From Girardinichthys multiradiatus (lineage: Eukaryota > Chordata > Actinopteri > Cyprinodontiformes > Goodeidae): a stretch of 64,000 nucleotides of DNA. Every line of letters begins with the position of its first letter. Positions within the stretch are counted from its first letter, which is position 1. The DNA lies in contig NC_061811.1 of NCBI RefSeq assembly GCF_021462225.1, positions 737,001-801,000 on the forward strand, read 5' to 3'. The position numbers and the translations under genes were made by a program. Shown here one piece after another: positions 10,841 to 21,030 of the stretch. A model generated the notes under the pieces. That model was given only the letters and a program-made list of their open reading frames with translations. It made no database searches and was not told the origin of the DNA.

Positions 10841-11286
10841 AAATAATCACATTAAAGCTGAAAAAAAAAAAAAAAAGGGAATTAAAATTAATTCAGTATG
10901 TATGTATGAATTAAAACGTACCGTTCATTAAACCACTCACTAGCGTTGCTCGGGTTTGTAGCGCAAAGAGTCGCTGTCTTTTGGCCGGGGTTAAATATTC
11001 TGTAAAAACAGAAGACAATAAAAAGTTATCTTACGCTGCGCAGCACAGCGTTCATAAATAAAACGAAAATAGTTTTTAAAATACACAAGTTTTTTTTTAA
11101 ATCTTACTCCGATTCTTTGCGGTAAAACCTGCAGATTTCACTTCTTGTTGGACTGAAACTGTGCCGTTCTGCTGAAAGCTGTCTTGATCTTTGAAAAGCG
11201 ACCTTCTGGTTGGCGGATTTAATGTGGCATCTTTGGATGTATCTGTAAACAGGTTTATATGACATTTTTATTGAACTATGCTTAAA

Positions 11287-11322
<36 letters not shown>

Positions 11323-11869
11323 TTTATTTAATTTTTATTTCCTTACCTTGCTCCTGCTCGACAACTATGTCTTCCACAGAGCTCTCAGTCGAATCTGTAA
11401 ACAGTTTTATCTGAGGTTTAAAACAAAAGTCTCTAATAACACATAAATAAAATACATTCACTCTCAAAGAAAAACAGTTAGTTCTTAGGACTTACTTTCT
11501 GGAGGTGCCGGTAACTTATCCGGTGTGTCTTCAGGGGAAATGATGATAATTGGCGGAGGAGTATTCAAAGAATCTGTCGTAATTTCTGTGTTAGAAGAAA
11601 GTTCAGATGTAGTTGGGAGTTTTTCTTGTTTGGAGATAATTCGCCTTCTTAATTTGGAGTATGGATTCCAGCCGCTGAACCCTCCAACTTGATCATTCGG
11701 GTTTACCTCTCTCATCAAATCTATAAATTGAAACATTGTCAAGGGTTAACTATAATATATATATGTATATATATATTTTATTGCATTTAACATTTACTTA
11801 CCATAATCTGATTGTGTCAAGATGAAATCATCAAGGTCATCAGCGGTGGGTTCTATGACAAAGAAACAA

Positions 11870-11917
<48 letters not shown>

Positions 11918-12063
11918 AATATATATAAACAAAAATTGAGAACATTCACATGCATTTAATGATACTTACTTACTTACTTACGTTTTAAGATGTCATTGTG
12001 CTTTTGTGAATTATCAGAAGAAGAAGCCACAATTTCCGGGTTTCCTGAAATATTTACCGACAT
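10568..12063 (-). CDS. Seven-exon gene of unknown function upstream of the Maverick polymerase
   Basis: Read on the minus strand, exons are 12063-11982, 11852-11802, 11720-11496, 11394-11347, 11242-11108, 10999-10922 and 10737-10568 (stop TGA). Together they form 789 bases, one open frame of 262 codons. Every intron (129, 81, 101, 104, 108, 184 bases) starts GT and ends AG with good consensus: donors GTAAGT three times, GTAAGG, GTAAGA, GTACGT; acceptors TATAG or TTACAG. Every intron is phase 1, so each internal exon (51, 225, 48, 135, 78 bases) is a multiple of three. The product is hydrophilic: acidic Ser/Asp-rich start, Pro-rich middle, basic KRQRL near the last third, and a helical Leu-rich end. 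I do not recognise it. Same strand as the polymerase, 91 bases ahead of it, so it may be a Maverick accessory gene or a captured host gene. Confidence 0.72.
10779..10838. repeat. (AT)n microsatellite in intron 6 of the seven-exon gene
   Basis: About 60 bases of alternating AT. Similar shorter AT runs lie in other introns of the same gene at 11,290-11,321, 11,757-11,777 and 11,878-11,913; none touches a predicted exon. A poly(A)-rich stretch with several A runs also separates this gene from the polymerase (10,497-10,555). Confidence 0.95.
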
Positions 12064-13024
12064 TTTTTCTTGTCAGTACTGGTATTTTTCAATGTAACAA
12101 GTGTTATGGTTCAAAGACATTCAGCATTTGAAGACCCTGACACTGAGGTTAACCAATGAAACAGAGCCCCAACATTTACACACAGTATTTATACCAGAAC
12201 ATGACAGTGTTATCTCAACTGCAAAGACTATGTTTTTAAGACCAAAACCCTTCTTGAGTTCAAAGGTGATATGTTATCTAAGAAACAGACGTAACTGCCC
12301 CTTCCTGACATCGCCCCTAACAGTTGGGATATAGAATAACTGTAACCCTGTAACTCTAAGATGAAAAAGTAAAAATGTTTTTTAGAAAAGCTACAGGTAA
12401 CTTAAATTATCATTCCTTTTTCCTAAAATGGAGTCTCTCATGATTCAAAAACAAACACATCATTGCTAGTCAATTTGTAACTTGGAAACAGTATACTGAT
12501 GTTCTTTTTTTTTTCTGTTAATCTGATATTCGTCTTACCTCTTTCAGCTGCTTTTCCAGTATGTTGACGCAGAAGCTGAAGGTTTTTCTCGTTCCATCGA
12601 TGTAGTGAAGCACAATTTTTTATTTTTATTTACTTTTTTAGGTCTTTTCTATTTTGAACGGATTTAGACTGGCTCATATATTCAACAAATAGGTCCTGCT
12701 GTAAAGCAAAAATTAACTTACAATTCTGTCAGGTTACACAGTTCCTTTATTAGGATTTCATGTGATAGGTCAACATTAAGTTGATTATACCTTTAAAAAT
12801 ATAAAAGGATGCATGTCTTTTTTTGTTGTTTTGTTTTTTAGATGTATTAACGCCTGAAAAAAACATACAGATTATTAATAACACCCTTAAACACACCCCT
12901 GTGTTTTAATTGACTCATTTAAGGTATCGCCCCTAATGACGACAACCAATCAACATCCACTGTTACGCCCCTTGGACACACCCCCCCCCCTGCCCACATG
13001 GCAACCACATGGCGCCCATATGCC
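12064..13024. other. About 1 kb without a recognised gene between divergent Maverick parts
   Basis: AT-rich sequence upstream of both the minus-strand seven-exon gene and the plus-strand third Maverick copy. No ORF here is supported. The last 130 bases become GC-rich with a C10 run and a CCAAT-like ACCAATCAAC near 12,940. I looked for Maverick terminal repeats here and did not see any. Confidence 0.6.
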
Positions 13025-13062
13025 CCCCACCGGAAGTCCCGCCCTCACCGGAAGTCCCGCCC
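13025..13062 (+). promoter_or_regulatory. Tandem ETS/GC-box promoter-like motif
   Basis: A 16-base unit, CACCGGAAGTCCCGCC, occurs twice at an 18-base period (13,028 and 13,046). CCGGAAGT is the ETS/GABP core and CCCGCC a GC-box core. It lies about 25 bases upstream of the point where recognisable polymerase sequence of the third copy begins. Promoter function is inferred from motif content only. Confidence 0.4.
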
Positions 13063-13086
13063 ACCTGTCAAAATGTTTGATGGAAG

Positions 13087-13959
13087 GGTGCACTTAAATT
13101 CTCTCTTATGGATTCAATTGCACCCAAAAATTACTTCTCCATTTCAGGAGACCGATGTACAGAGGCTTTACCTTAATAGCTCATAACGCGCGTGGATATG
13201 ACAGCTACCTGATTCTCACAGCTATGCTGCAGTTAGGCATTAAACCTCATCTCATCATGCAGGGAAGTAAAGTTCTCATGTGTATGAAGCTTAGTGCGAT
13301 GCCAAAAGTATTAGGTTTTAGTGATAAGACCAAAGGTTTTTTCCCCCACCTATTCTCCTCTGAACAACATCTCCAGTATGTGGGGTCTTTTCCTTCTTCA
13401 TCCTCCTACGCTGTAGAACGCATGAGCCTTCAAGAACAACAGGTGTTTAGCAGCTGGTACAGAGAAGTGAGCAAAAGGGTCTTTGACTTTGAGAAGGAAG
13501 CTCTTCGTTATTGTAAAAATGATGTGGACATTCTTTATCAAGGTTGTGTTAAATTCAGGGATGAGTTCTTTAAGGAGACAAGTGTGGATCCGTTTAAATG
13601 CGTCACGATAGCCTCAGCCTGCATGAAGGTTTTTGTAACCAATTTCCTTCCTCCTAAAACCTTGGCCATCCCCTCATCTCTGGACTACAGGCGTAGTAGT
13701 AAGATGTTTTCTAGCACGTCCATTCAATGGCTTGGCTGGATTTCAGACAGCAGAAAAATTGACATTGAACATGCATTAAACATTGGGGAAAGAAAATTGG
13801 TCCATATTCTGTGGATGTCATTGAAATTCCTCAGCACACGATCAGGAGGGATAAAAAGAGATTCTGTTTAAGAAATGCTCCATTTGTTAAAAGGTTTCAG
13901 TTGGTGTATGACAAGACATGCCTTTTTTCTGATGGGACAACTCTGCCTTTTGGTTATAG
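13087..13959 (+). pseudogene. Third Maverick copy: polymerase B, 5'-truncated with large internal deletion
   Basis: Matches the arms' polymerase from the sequence just before LNCTQKF onward at clearly lower identity. The ExoII motif HNARGYD and ExoIII YCKND are present. An in-frame 54-base deletion removes the arms' CLTDPDYRLK region. At about 13,815 the sequence jumps from the PYSVD region straight to VIEIPQHTIRRDKKR near the C-terminus, so polymerase motifs A, B and C are all missing (roughly 500 codons lost, with short homology around the junction). The frame shifts at the join, and the native stop is replaced by AGG so the end reads on into a basic tail. It is a dead gene, older than the palindrome arms. 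Confidence 0.9.
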
Positions 13960-14015
13960 GAGCATAAGAAGAAGAAAAAGAAAAACAAGAAGAAGAAAGA
14001 TAAAATAAAATAAAA

Positions 14016-14690
14016 ATGTTGCATTCGGCCGATTTACAGGAGGTTGATTTTGATCCTAGATTTAGAGCGCCTTTCTCATGTATGATAATAGGACCCAGCG
14101 GCTGCAGGAAAACGTTTTTTGTAAAAAGTGTTTTGAATAATTGTAACCAACATGGATGTTGTTCCAGAAAATATTGTGTGGATTTACACTTCTTTTCAGC
14201 CCATGTATGCTGAATTGCAGAAGAAGAAGAAAAATATTAAATTTGTGGAAGGATTGCCTCATTCTTTTGAAGATGAAAACCTGTTTCCTCCTGATCAGAA
14301 TCATCTGATTATTCTAGACGACGTAATCGCTCAAAGCTCAGATGATGAAAACGTGATGAACGTCTTTACCCAGTTTCGTCACCATCGCAATATTAGCGTC
14401 ATGATGCTGACTCAGAACGTATTTCATCAGGGAAAGTTCAGTCGCACTATTAGTTTGAACGCTAATTATATGGTATTGTTTAAGATACCGAGAGATAAAC
14501 TGCAGCTGAAAATACTGGCCCGCCAAATGTTTCCATTGTAAAAGGGTGTCTTCCTGGAAAGTTTTGAAGACGCAACGAGAGAAACTCATGGATACTTTAT
14601 CATCGATTTTACGCCTACCTGCCCAGAACATTTCAGACAGGCATACTTCCTCACCAGTGGCCTGCTGTGTATGTGCCCAGAACAAAGTAA
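14016..14690 (+). pseudogene. Third Maverick copy: broken packaging ATPase
   Basis: Homologous along its length to the 223-residue ATPase. The P-loop reads GPSGCRKT: the glycine before the invariant lysine is arginine. A frameshift follows near 14,150 (the frame resumes at 14,152), a TAA interrupts after the MFP codons at 14,539-14,541, and a small deletion lies near the C-terminus. Walker B LIILDDV remains. Three separate lesions show long absence of selection, unlike the intact copies at 3765 and 5499. Confidence 0.9.
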
Positions 14691-14696
14691 GTTATC

Positions 14697-15029
14697 ATGT
14701 CTGTGCATATAAAATTATTATTCAGAACTTTGTACCAAGCTACTCCACAGAAATGTAAAGATATTCTCGCACACTGCTCTCCTGACTTTCTTCTGGCTCT
14801 GTGTGAGATTGCTCTGAATATTTTAAAAGGTAACATTAAACTATCTCCCTCTCAACACCGGAAATTAAAGAAGCAAAGAAAAATCATCAGATTGTTGGCT
14901 GATAAAACAACTGGTATCAAACGTAAACAGCTGGCTCTCAAAAACCAGGGAGGTGGTTTTATTCTCCCCATCTTAACGGGTCTTGCTCCCTTGATCGGTG
15001 ATCTAGTGGGTGGTATAATCAGGAGATAA
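14697..15029 (+). CDS. Third Maverick copy: small basic protein with hydrophobic tail
   Basis: 110 residues, open throughout, homologous to the 113-residue ORFs of the arms with a few residues lost near the N-terminus. The tail starts GGGFILPIL and ends DLVGGIIRR. It keeps the TAATG one-base stop/start overlap with the next gene. Its survival next to broken neighbours may be chance given its short length. Confidence 0.7.
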   Translation: MSVHIKLLFRTLYQATPQKCKDILAHCSPDFLLALCEIALNILKGNIKLSPSQHRKLKKQRKIIRLLADKTTGIKRKQLALKNQGGGFILPILTGLAPLIGDLVGGIIRR

Positions 15030-15840
15030 TGTCTCTCAGAACATCGCAGAAGATGTTTCTCATTTCCCCTCATCAGTTCAGGCGTCTGACCCGGTCAGAA
15101 ACATCCATCAGACAGATGGATTTTGGATGCTGAAATGAGAGCGATATTGAATGACCCCGGTTTGACTTCTTATGAAAAAATAAAAACATACGATGCACTT
15201 TTACAGAGGTATCTGACTCTACTCAAGCAGGGTGTGAAAGAAGAACAGCGGGTGAGTTTGACGCTTCAGCGTGACACATCAAACGAGACTCCAGACCATG
15301 AGCAGCATGAAGAAAATCTGGTCCCGGGGCATAACCAGGTTGCTTCGGATCAGATTGTTATGGATGTACTGAAAAGCCTGCCAAAGCATAACCATAAAAA
15401 TACATTTTGAAGAAATTATCCGAAGAAGTGGGGGTTGGACTTTGCGAGGAGAATTTGTATTTAAAGGAAATGTTGTAAAGGTGTCCCATATGATTGACTT
15501 GTTGAAAAATCTCATGCTACCGTTTAAAAAACCTGGAGCACCGCTACCCCAAGGATGGTCAGACTTTCTGCATACTTTGTCAGAGGTAAACATCCCCATA
15601 TCTTCAGTCAATAACCGTTATGCTCCTGATGAATATAGACGGTTCAAAACAAATGGAGAGGCATCATTTATTGAAAGTGAAACATCCCCTCACATTAAGC
15701 AGAGAAGAAAAAAGCAGATAACTCTTTCTCCCCATTGGTTGAGATCCGAGCAGGAAGACCCTGAAAATACTACCATGAAGCCAAAAAAGTCTCTTCGTAA
15801 AACAATACTACCTCCCAGATGGATCACATTTTCATCATAA
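15029..15840 (+). pseudogene. Third Maverick copy: conserved unknown protein, frameshifted
   Basis: This is the only place where the gene truncated at the palindrome centre runs to its end. It starts MSLRTSQKMFLISPHQF, loses frame after about 30 codons through a small deletion relative to the arms, resumes at 15,123 with LDAEMRAILND, and shifts again near 15,410 before continuing to 15,840. The C-terminal part (15,442-15,840) contains GGWTLRGEFVF just upstream and a PLPQGWSDFL stretch, a pattern I associate with a conserved Maverick protein of unknown function. It ends 44 bases before a poly(A) signal and converges on the protease gene. Confidence 0.7.
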
Positions 15841-15883
15841 ACCGTTATAAGAAAATGAGACGTGTAACCTATTTCTTTCATTC

Positions 15884-15898
15884 AATAAAATCTTTATT
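15884..15898. terminator. Palindromic bidirectional poly(A) signal between convergent Maverick gene blocks
   Basis: The stretch TTCAATAAAATCTTTATTGA reads AATAAA on the plus strand at 15,884-15,889 and on the minus strand at 15,893-15,898. Plus-strand genes end at 15,840 and minus-strand genes at 16,189, so one short palindrome can end both transcript sets. Confidence 0.75.
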
Positions 15899-15935
15899 GA
15901 ATATATTTTCATGTCTAGCATCATGCTCTATTTCA

Positions 15936-15959
15936 CACACACACACACGCACACACACA

Positions 15960-15992
<33 letters not shown>
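15936..15992. repeat. (CA)n microsatellite
   Basis: About 57 bases of CA dinucleotides with a few interruptions, in the convergent spacer between the third-copy plus-strand genes and the protease. The rest of 15,899-16,188 is AT-rich with nothing else recognised. Confidence 0.95.
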
Positions 15993-16188
15993 TGATATAC
16001 ATTTTAATTAGAATTTAAACAAAAATTAAAATCAGAAAAAAGACAATTTTTTCTGATTAGACAATTTAAATTCCATAACAATCCTGAAACATCTCCAAGG
16101 AGCATGCACTGTGAGTGAAAATGCTGAAGTCTGATTAATGACACATTTCTGGTATTTTTTTACAACGTTCGATACCATTAAATCATTC

Positions 16189-16605
16189 TTAAACATCTCC
16201 GGTGTATTTAGACAACACTTGCTGCAGTGATAGACCGCATGCTCTATGACAGAGGTAATAAATACAATGGTGACCGCACACAGTGGACAGAGTGTTTTGA
16301 AGCTGATTATTATGATACAATATTTTTGATGATCTGTCTTTTAAAAATGTTACGATGCTTGACGGGTAGAAATCAAAATTCGGAGGGAATCCATAAGAGT
16401 CAAAAAAGCTGGATTGACCATTCTCATCCAGAGTCAGAGCTAACCAGTGTTCTCCCGGCATGTGTGAAGGATGTATGTTCACGATAAAGTATGCGGGTCC
16501 TGTGAATGGGTCAGCTAGCAGCGGCAGCTGGTCGCACGCCCAGACACCGTAAAACAAATCTCCCAGCAGATGATACAGTAGATCCTCAATTTCATGATTA
16601 TTCAT
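16189..16605 (-). CDS. Adenain-like Maverick maturation protease
   Basis: Intact 138-residue ORF. The catalytic pattern of the adenovirus-type cysteine protease is visible: His53 in GEHWLAL, Asp69 in FFDSYG, Gln103 and Cys110 in TVCGHHC, with the 7-residue Gln-to-Cys spacing known from adenain. In Mavericks and adenoviruses this enzyme trims capsid and core proteins during particle maturation. It is shorter than adenain (about 200 residues) but covers the catalytic core. It follows the capsid-like gene by 12 bases on the same strand, so the two probably share a transcript ending at the bidirectional poly(A) signal. Confidence 0.88.
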   Translation of the reverse strand: MNNHEIEDLLYHLLGDLFYGVWACDQLPLLADPFTGPAYFIVNIHPSHMPGEHWLALTLDENGQSSFFDSYGFPPNFDFYPSSIVTFLKDRSSKILYHNNQLQNTLSTVCGHHCIYYLCHRACGLSLQQVLSKYTGDV

Positions 16606-16616
16606 GTCTGATTAGA

Positions 16617-17837
16617 TTAATAATAATCCACCAGCACACGCCTCTTTGAATCAATCTCTAAAATAGAGTCATAACAAGCGTAGATGATCAGCGTGGTGGT
16701 ATGAGGCAACGGGTTTCTGAAATGCATTTCCAGTCTTAAATTCCCACTGGAAACTGGAGATAGAGCATCTGTGTCCTCACCCGGGTTAAGATTAAATGTG
16801 AATAGAGAGTATCCTTGATTAAATTCCTGACGTGTTATACTCAGTGGAAGATCTTTTAGATGTCGTCCTGTAGCCGTAAACAAGTTGTAATACTCTCTCA
16901 CTGAATGACCTTGGTTAAAATTGGGCTGGAAGGCTTTAGCTGGAATTTGTCTGCCATCCTTACACAAAGCTAAATATTCCATATCAAAATGATTAAAGTC
17001 AAACGGATTGAGATTGCGTGTTCCTGTAAAAGCATCATGATCCAGTAACGCAATCACCACATACCTGGGAAAGATACCTAAGAAAAGATTCTCTTGGTTG
17101 CATACCCTTGAATTTTCAGGGATGGAATATGTTTTTACATTCACACGTGAAAGTGGATACAGAGCATTTGCTTTCATTAAAGCTGAAGCGTGACCCAGTC
17201 GTACAGCTGGAGAGACAGTAACTTTTTTGATAAAAAGAGATGCTCCTAATATCCTGAGTTTGTAAGTGGAGTCTCTTGCTGCCATGAGACAAAAGGCATC
17301 ATTGGCTCTTGTAAGTTTAATTTTAAGGTCAACAGAGTTTAAAAGAAGTCTCTCGCAGAAAAATATGTCTGCATGCAGGGGGCCTAGGAGATGTACCTCC
17401 CTGGAATTTGCCGTAAAGCCTGCTCTGCTGTTAAGACCTTGGTTAGGGCCGTTAGTTGTAACAATAGAGTTCAGAGCACCTGCAGTGTCTTTATAAAAAA
17501 GACCAGAGCTAAACTGGGTTTTTAAAGAATCCTCAGAAAAGTTTAACAATGTCTCAATCATGGCTCTATATGGATGTGTAGCGCTGGATTGTGAAATCAT
17601 TCGATCTCCGAGAGTTACGTCACACTGACTGAAGATGGTGTTTAACGGGTAGTTGATGAGCCCTACAGGTGCATCATCCGGCAGGTTTGTTCCATCCTCG
17701 TTAGTAATTTTCACTCTGAGATGCAACAGTGTATCGTTGAGATCCAGATACTTTTCTCCGTCTCCCGGAATGAAAAACTCGATCGGGCCTCCATCAGTGA
17801 TTGCTGAAAGCGGTTGAGATCCAGCCGTCAATTTCAT
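16617..17837 (-). CDS. Maverick capsid-like protein (F54H12.2-like, probable double-jelly-roll)
   Basis: 406 residues from ATG 17,837 (a TTG lies one codon upstream). It is open throughout, beta-rich and without long charged tracts. It has an N-terminal GPIEFFIPGDGEKYLD region, a FSQCDVTLGDRM stretch, and a C-terminal LRLEMHFRNPLPH segment followed by IDSKRRVL. These are hallmarks of a protein widespread in fish and invertebrate Mavericks and often annotated as F54H12.2-like. Position beside the protease and overall character suggest the major capsid protein; that role is inferred. A minor capsid gene was not found. The intact state contrasts with the broken plus-strand block of the same copy. 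Confidence 0.75.
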   Translation of the reverse strand: MKLTAGSQPLSAITDGGPIEFFIPGDGEKYLDLNDTLLHLRVKITNEDGTNLPDDAPVGLINYPLNTIFSQCDVTLGDRMISQSSATHPYRAMIETLLNFSEDSLKTQFSSGLFYKDTAGALNSIVTTNGPNQGLNSRAGFTANSREVHLLGPLHADIFFCERLLLNSVDLKIKLTRANDAFCLMAARDSTYKLRILGASLFIKKVTVSPAVRLGHASALMKANALYPLSRVNVKTYSIPENSRVCNQENLFLGIFPRYVVIALLDHDAFTGTRNLNPFDFNHFDMEYLALCKDGRQIPAKAFQPNFNQGHSVREYYNLFTATGRHLKDLPLSITRQEFNQGYSLFTFNLNPGEDTDALSPVSSGNLRLEMHFRNPLPHTTTLIIYACYDSILEIDSKRRVLVDYY

Positions 17838-18012
17838 CAACCTGATTACTCTCCTCCTCCTCTGGTGAAGGCTGAAGGGCAGGTATCGGGTCTGGAGTTT
17901 GTGGGGAGGGTGAGTAGCTGATGGTTGCCTCGTCCTCCACGATCACCCTCTTGTCTTCAGGTTGGATATCTGTGTGTACCTTTAAAGAAACTGCATGTTT
18001 TCTCTTTTTTTT
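17794..18012 (-). pseudogene. Remnant of an acidic ORF overlapping the capsid gene start
   Basis: Open minus-strand frame, different from the capsid frame, of about 72 codons ending with TGA at 17,794-17,796 and overlapping the capsid start by 44 bases. It begins after an in-frame TAA with a basic KKKRK cluster, then becomes Pro/Ser/Glu-rich (VIVEDEAT, then EEEE). Composition suggests the tail of a real upstream protein cut at the element edge near 18,010. No homolog recognised. Confidence 0.35.
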
Positions 18013-18420
18013 TTAGATGTAAAAAACATCTAAAAACATACACCAAACTACATTTCCATGCACATATTTCATAAAATATTATTGTTCTAAGGATTTTTTT
18101 GTTCGCTATAAATGCTCTAATTTTTTCTTCCAGATGTGCCTCATAATTTTTATCTTATGGTGTTTTTAATCTCTTTCCTTTGTGGATCTCTTAATGATTG
18201 AAGGTGTTTTTTTATTTATTTCCTTTTCTGAAGTAATTTTGGTCTGTGTCCTATATTTGCATTCTGTGCAGAGTGTTTCAACAAAAAATTCATTATGGGT
18301 TCATAATGACCATAAACATTCTTGTTTGATGAGCTTCCTCTGTAAGACGTTCAGGTTTCTGCATGAGGAGAAGGTCTGTCATCCAGAGGTGGCCAGGAGT
18401 AGAGAACCCGGTTCCTCTAC
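18013..18420. other. No gene seen; T-rich spacer beyond the Maverick block
   Basis: Includes a small hairpin (AGATGT, six A, ACATCT region near 18,015-18,035) and T-rich sequence. No supported ORF. Confidence 0.5.
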
Positions 18421-18680
18421 ATAGAAAGGTTTGGTCATCTGAGCAGGATGGTGGCTGAGCGCCTCCCTTTGGAGGATTTTTGGGAATGTCTCACTGGAAA
18501 GAGAGCCCAGAGGAGACCCAAAAAGAGACTGGAGAGATTAAATCTCATGGCCGGTTTGAAATTTTAGCTCAGAAGAGGCAGAGGAGGAAGTTGGGGAGGA
18601 GATCTGCAGATCTCTGCTTCAGATGTTGACCCATCACCCAGTTTCAGATTAGTGCCAGAAGATGGATGGAGCTTTGTTGG
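18421..18680 (+). repeat. Decayed 3' end of a non-LTR retrotransposon
   Basis: Broken reading matches the C-terminal tail of fish LINE polyproteins (arginine/proline-rich GKRAQRRPKKR region) and ends with the AGAAGATGGATGG type sequence common at the 3' ends of these elements. Related to the better preserved tail at 32,482-32,757. Confidence 0.6.
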
Positions 18681-21030
18681 TGTTGCAGGTATGTGAGTCT
18701 TTACATTGAGGGAATTTGTTATCCTTTGTTGTAATTATTTTCTCACTTTTTCTTTAGGTCCTGCATATGATCCACTTCGTTTTATTCTCAGCACCTCAGT
18801 CTGAGCTTCTGGATAAGATGCTGCAGGCAAAGATCAAACATTTCAATTTTACCACATGAACCCTTCTTACATAAATCCTCTCGCTCCTTAAACATTTCTA
18901 TAACTCACAGTTTTGACTCTGAGGCCCTAATTGTGCCTGTCTGATGAAAACAAAGACAGGTGGGAATCACCTAGGCAACAGTGACTGACACTGCTGATAA
19001 TTTTTACAAACACTAACAACAGTGCTAACTGAAGGCAGGTATGCTGGAGCAGCAGCGGCACCCTTCAATTTGTTAGTTGTTGAAATGTTCTGGATATTTT
19101 GTTTCATTTGAATTAATACACCATAGAAATACATGTGTTTCATATTCTGTCAGGACATCAAAGCAAAATGTATTTTTCAACAAAGATAAATTCAATGTGT
19201 TTTGAATAGAAGAACAAAATGTTGGACCTGTTGGAATTATGATTATTGATTAATTAATATTTATCAATAATAATTATTAAAAATCATAATTTGACTAAAT
19301 TAATTTCTTAACCAAAATCCTCATTTATGAATTGAAACCAGAGATGTTTCTGGTGTTGTAATTGTGGCTCAACGCCTTTGATAATTACAACCGTTAAATA
19401 CTCCGTAATAATTAATAACTATTACCAGAGATGTCGCTGTTTAATCGACCGTTTCTGCCGAAACGTGTGGAACTTTTAACCTTATCTTGACTGAAGAATC
19501 ACTCTTGCCCAAAATAAACACAGAACGCCTTCTGTTACCATCTATGTGAATATTTATTAAATCACAGCCTGATACAATCCGCTCTTCTGATTTAATAATC
19601 TTCACCAACTCAAACATGCAAAGTTCTACACAAAAGGGGTAAAATATCTAACTAAACAACAATAAAGCAAAACAGCAGTGGGTGTGTATGGAATCAAACC
19701 ACCAGTTATGGCAAAAATGATAATATGACAAAGGGATGTGGTGGTGAGTGGAGGAGGGTCGCAGCTCCAACTGTAACTCAGTTATACTCAGTCATAAAAC
19801 ATCCCCCAACGCTGGGCGGGGTGAGCAGACAAAGTGTTATAAAACTTTTGATGGCAAGCTAGCAAGCAGTAAGGTTGAAGACAAAGAAAATGGTGAATTT
19901 CACCATGAGGTTATTTTAACAGTCCAGTCTCACAGCACACCTGCGCTTGCTCTCAGGTGTTGGAAAAGCGGTCAATCTTCGTCCTCTGGCCTCCTTGGCA
20001 AAAGGGAAAATATGATCTGACCATCAAAGTCGACTAGAACAAAACACGGTGGCGATTCGTCTCCTTGAAACTCCGTGTTTTTTTAGTTACGTGTTAAGCT
20101 CACGTCTTCGATCAGCAAAATGAAATTTCTGGCTTTCTTATTCCAGAAACCTCTTTTATGAATTGTTCGTTGGCCAACGAGAGAGAATAAATAAAATCCA
20201 CTCAGGACTCTTCTCCAGGTGATGCTTCAGATGTTGGTAACCGTGTCACGGTCTCCAGCTGGAAAAGCAAATGGTCAAAATGGGCGCCTTCCTATATAGC
20301 GTCCTGTGACGTCAGACTGGGGCGTCCCGTCGAATCAGTCGCAATGTCCTGGATACAAAATGGCCGAAAACGCCAGGAGGCCTGGTGGCGTCCAGCATCG
20401 TGCAAATGGTCCAATATTCAGCAAACAAGTGGTCCAACAGACCATACTCAAGAAAAATCTGATTTGGAACAGCAGTTTGTTGGGAGATGAAAGCAGACCT
20501 TTAACATCTCCACCAAACTGGAGAACATGCAGTTGGGGCCTCCAGTCTTGCTGAACAATGAAGATACAGTCTGCAGTATACAGAGTCCATGATATACATC
20601 AGTTCCAAGATAACTGTTTTTGTTGTCTATAAAAATACTCTTAAGTTATCTGCTTCTAATACGCTAAACTGCTAAAACTCCTTATTGCATCCAGAGGCTG
20701 AACTGCTCCACCATAGTACCTGCAACAGAACCTGTCTCTGATTGGACAATATAACTACTAAACTATAAGTAACATATACAGTTGTACCCATCAGCTGGAG
20801 ACAAAACCCCAAGCCAAGAAAAAGAGATTCCTGGACCAGTTAACCGTAATAATTGCCCTGATATTTTAACCTGCATATTGTTCAGGGTTTCTGGGTCTCA
20901 GGTACTGGACTTTGTCTTGCAGTCCTGAGAAGCAGAAGTTACTCTCAAAGGAAACCCTTAATGTTTCTGTTTTTCTTGATCACATGATCAACCATTAATT
21001 CAGTCTTCCTGATTGTCACCAATCTTCATG
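18681..21030. other. Intergenic DNA with possible solo LTR remnant
   Basis: An AT-rich stretch at 19,240-19,460 starts TGTTGGAATTATG and the interval to about 20,560 has TATATA near 20,295, CpG-bearing sequence and a priming-like layout that could be an old LTR. No partner copy lies in the window, so this is a guess. No supported coding region. Confidence 0.35.
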
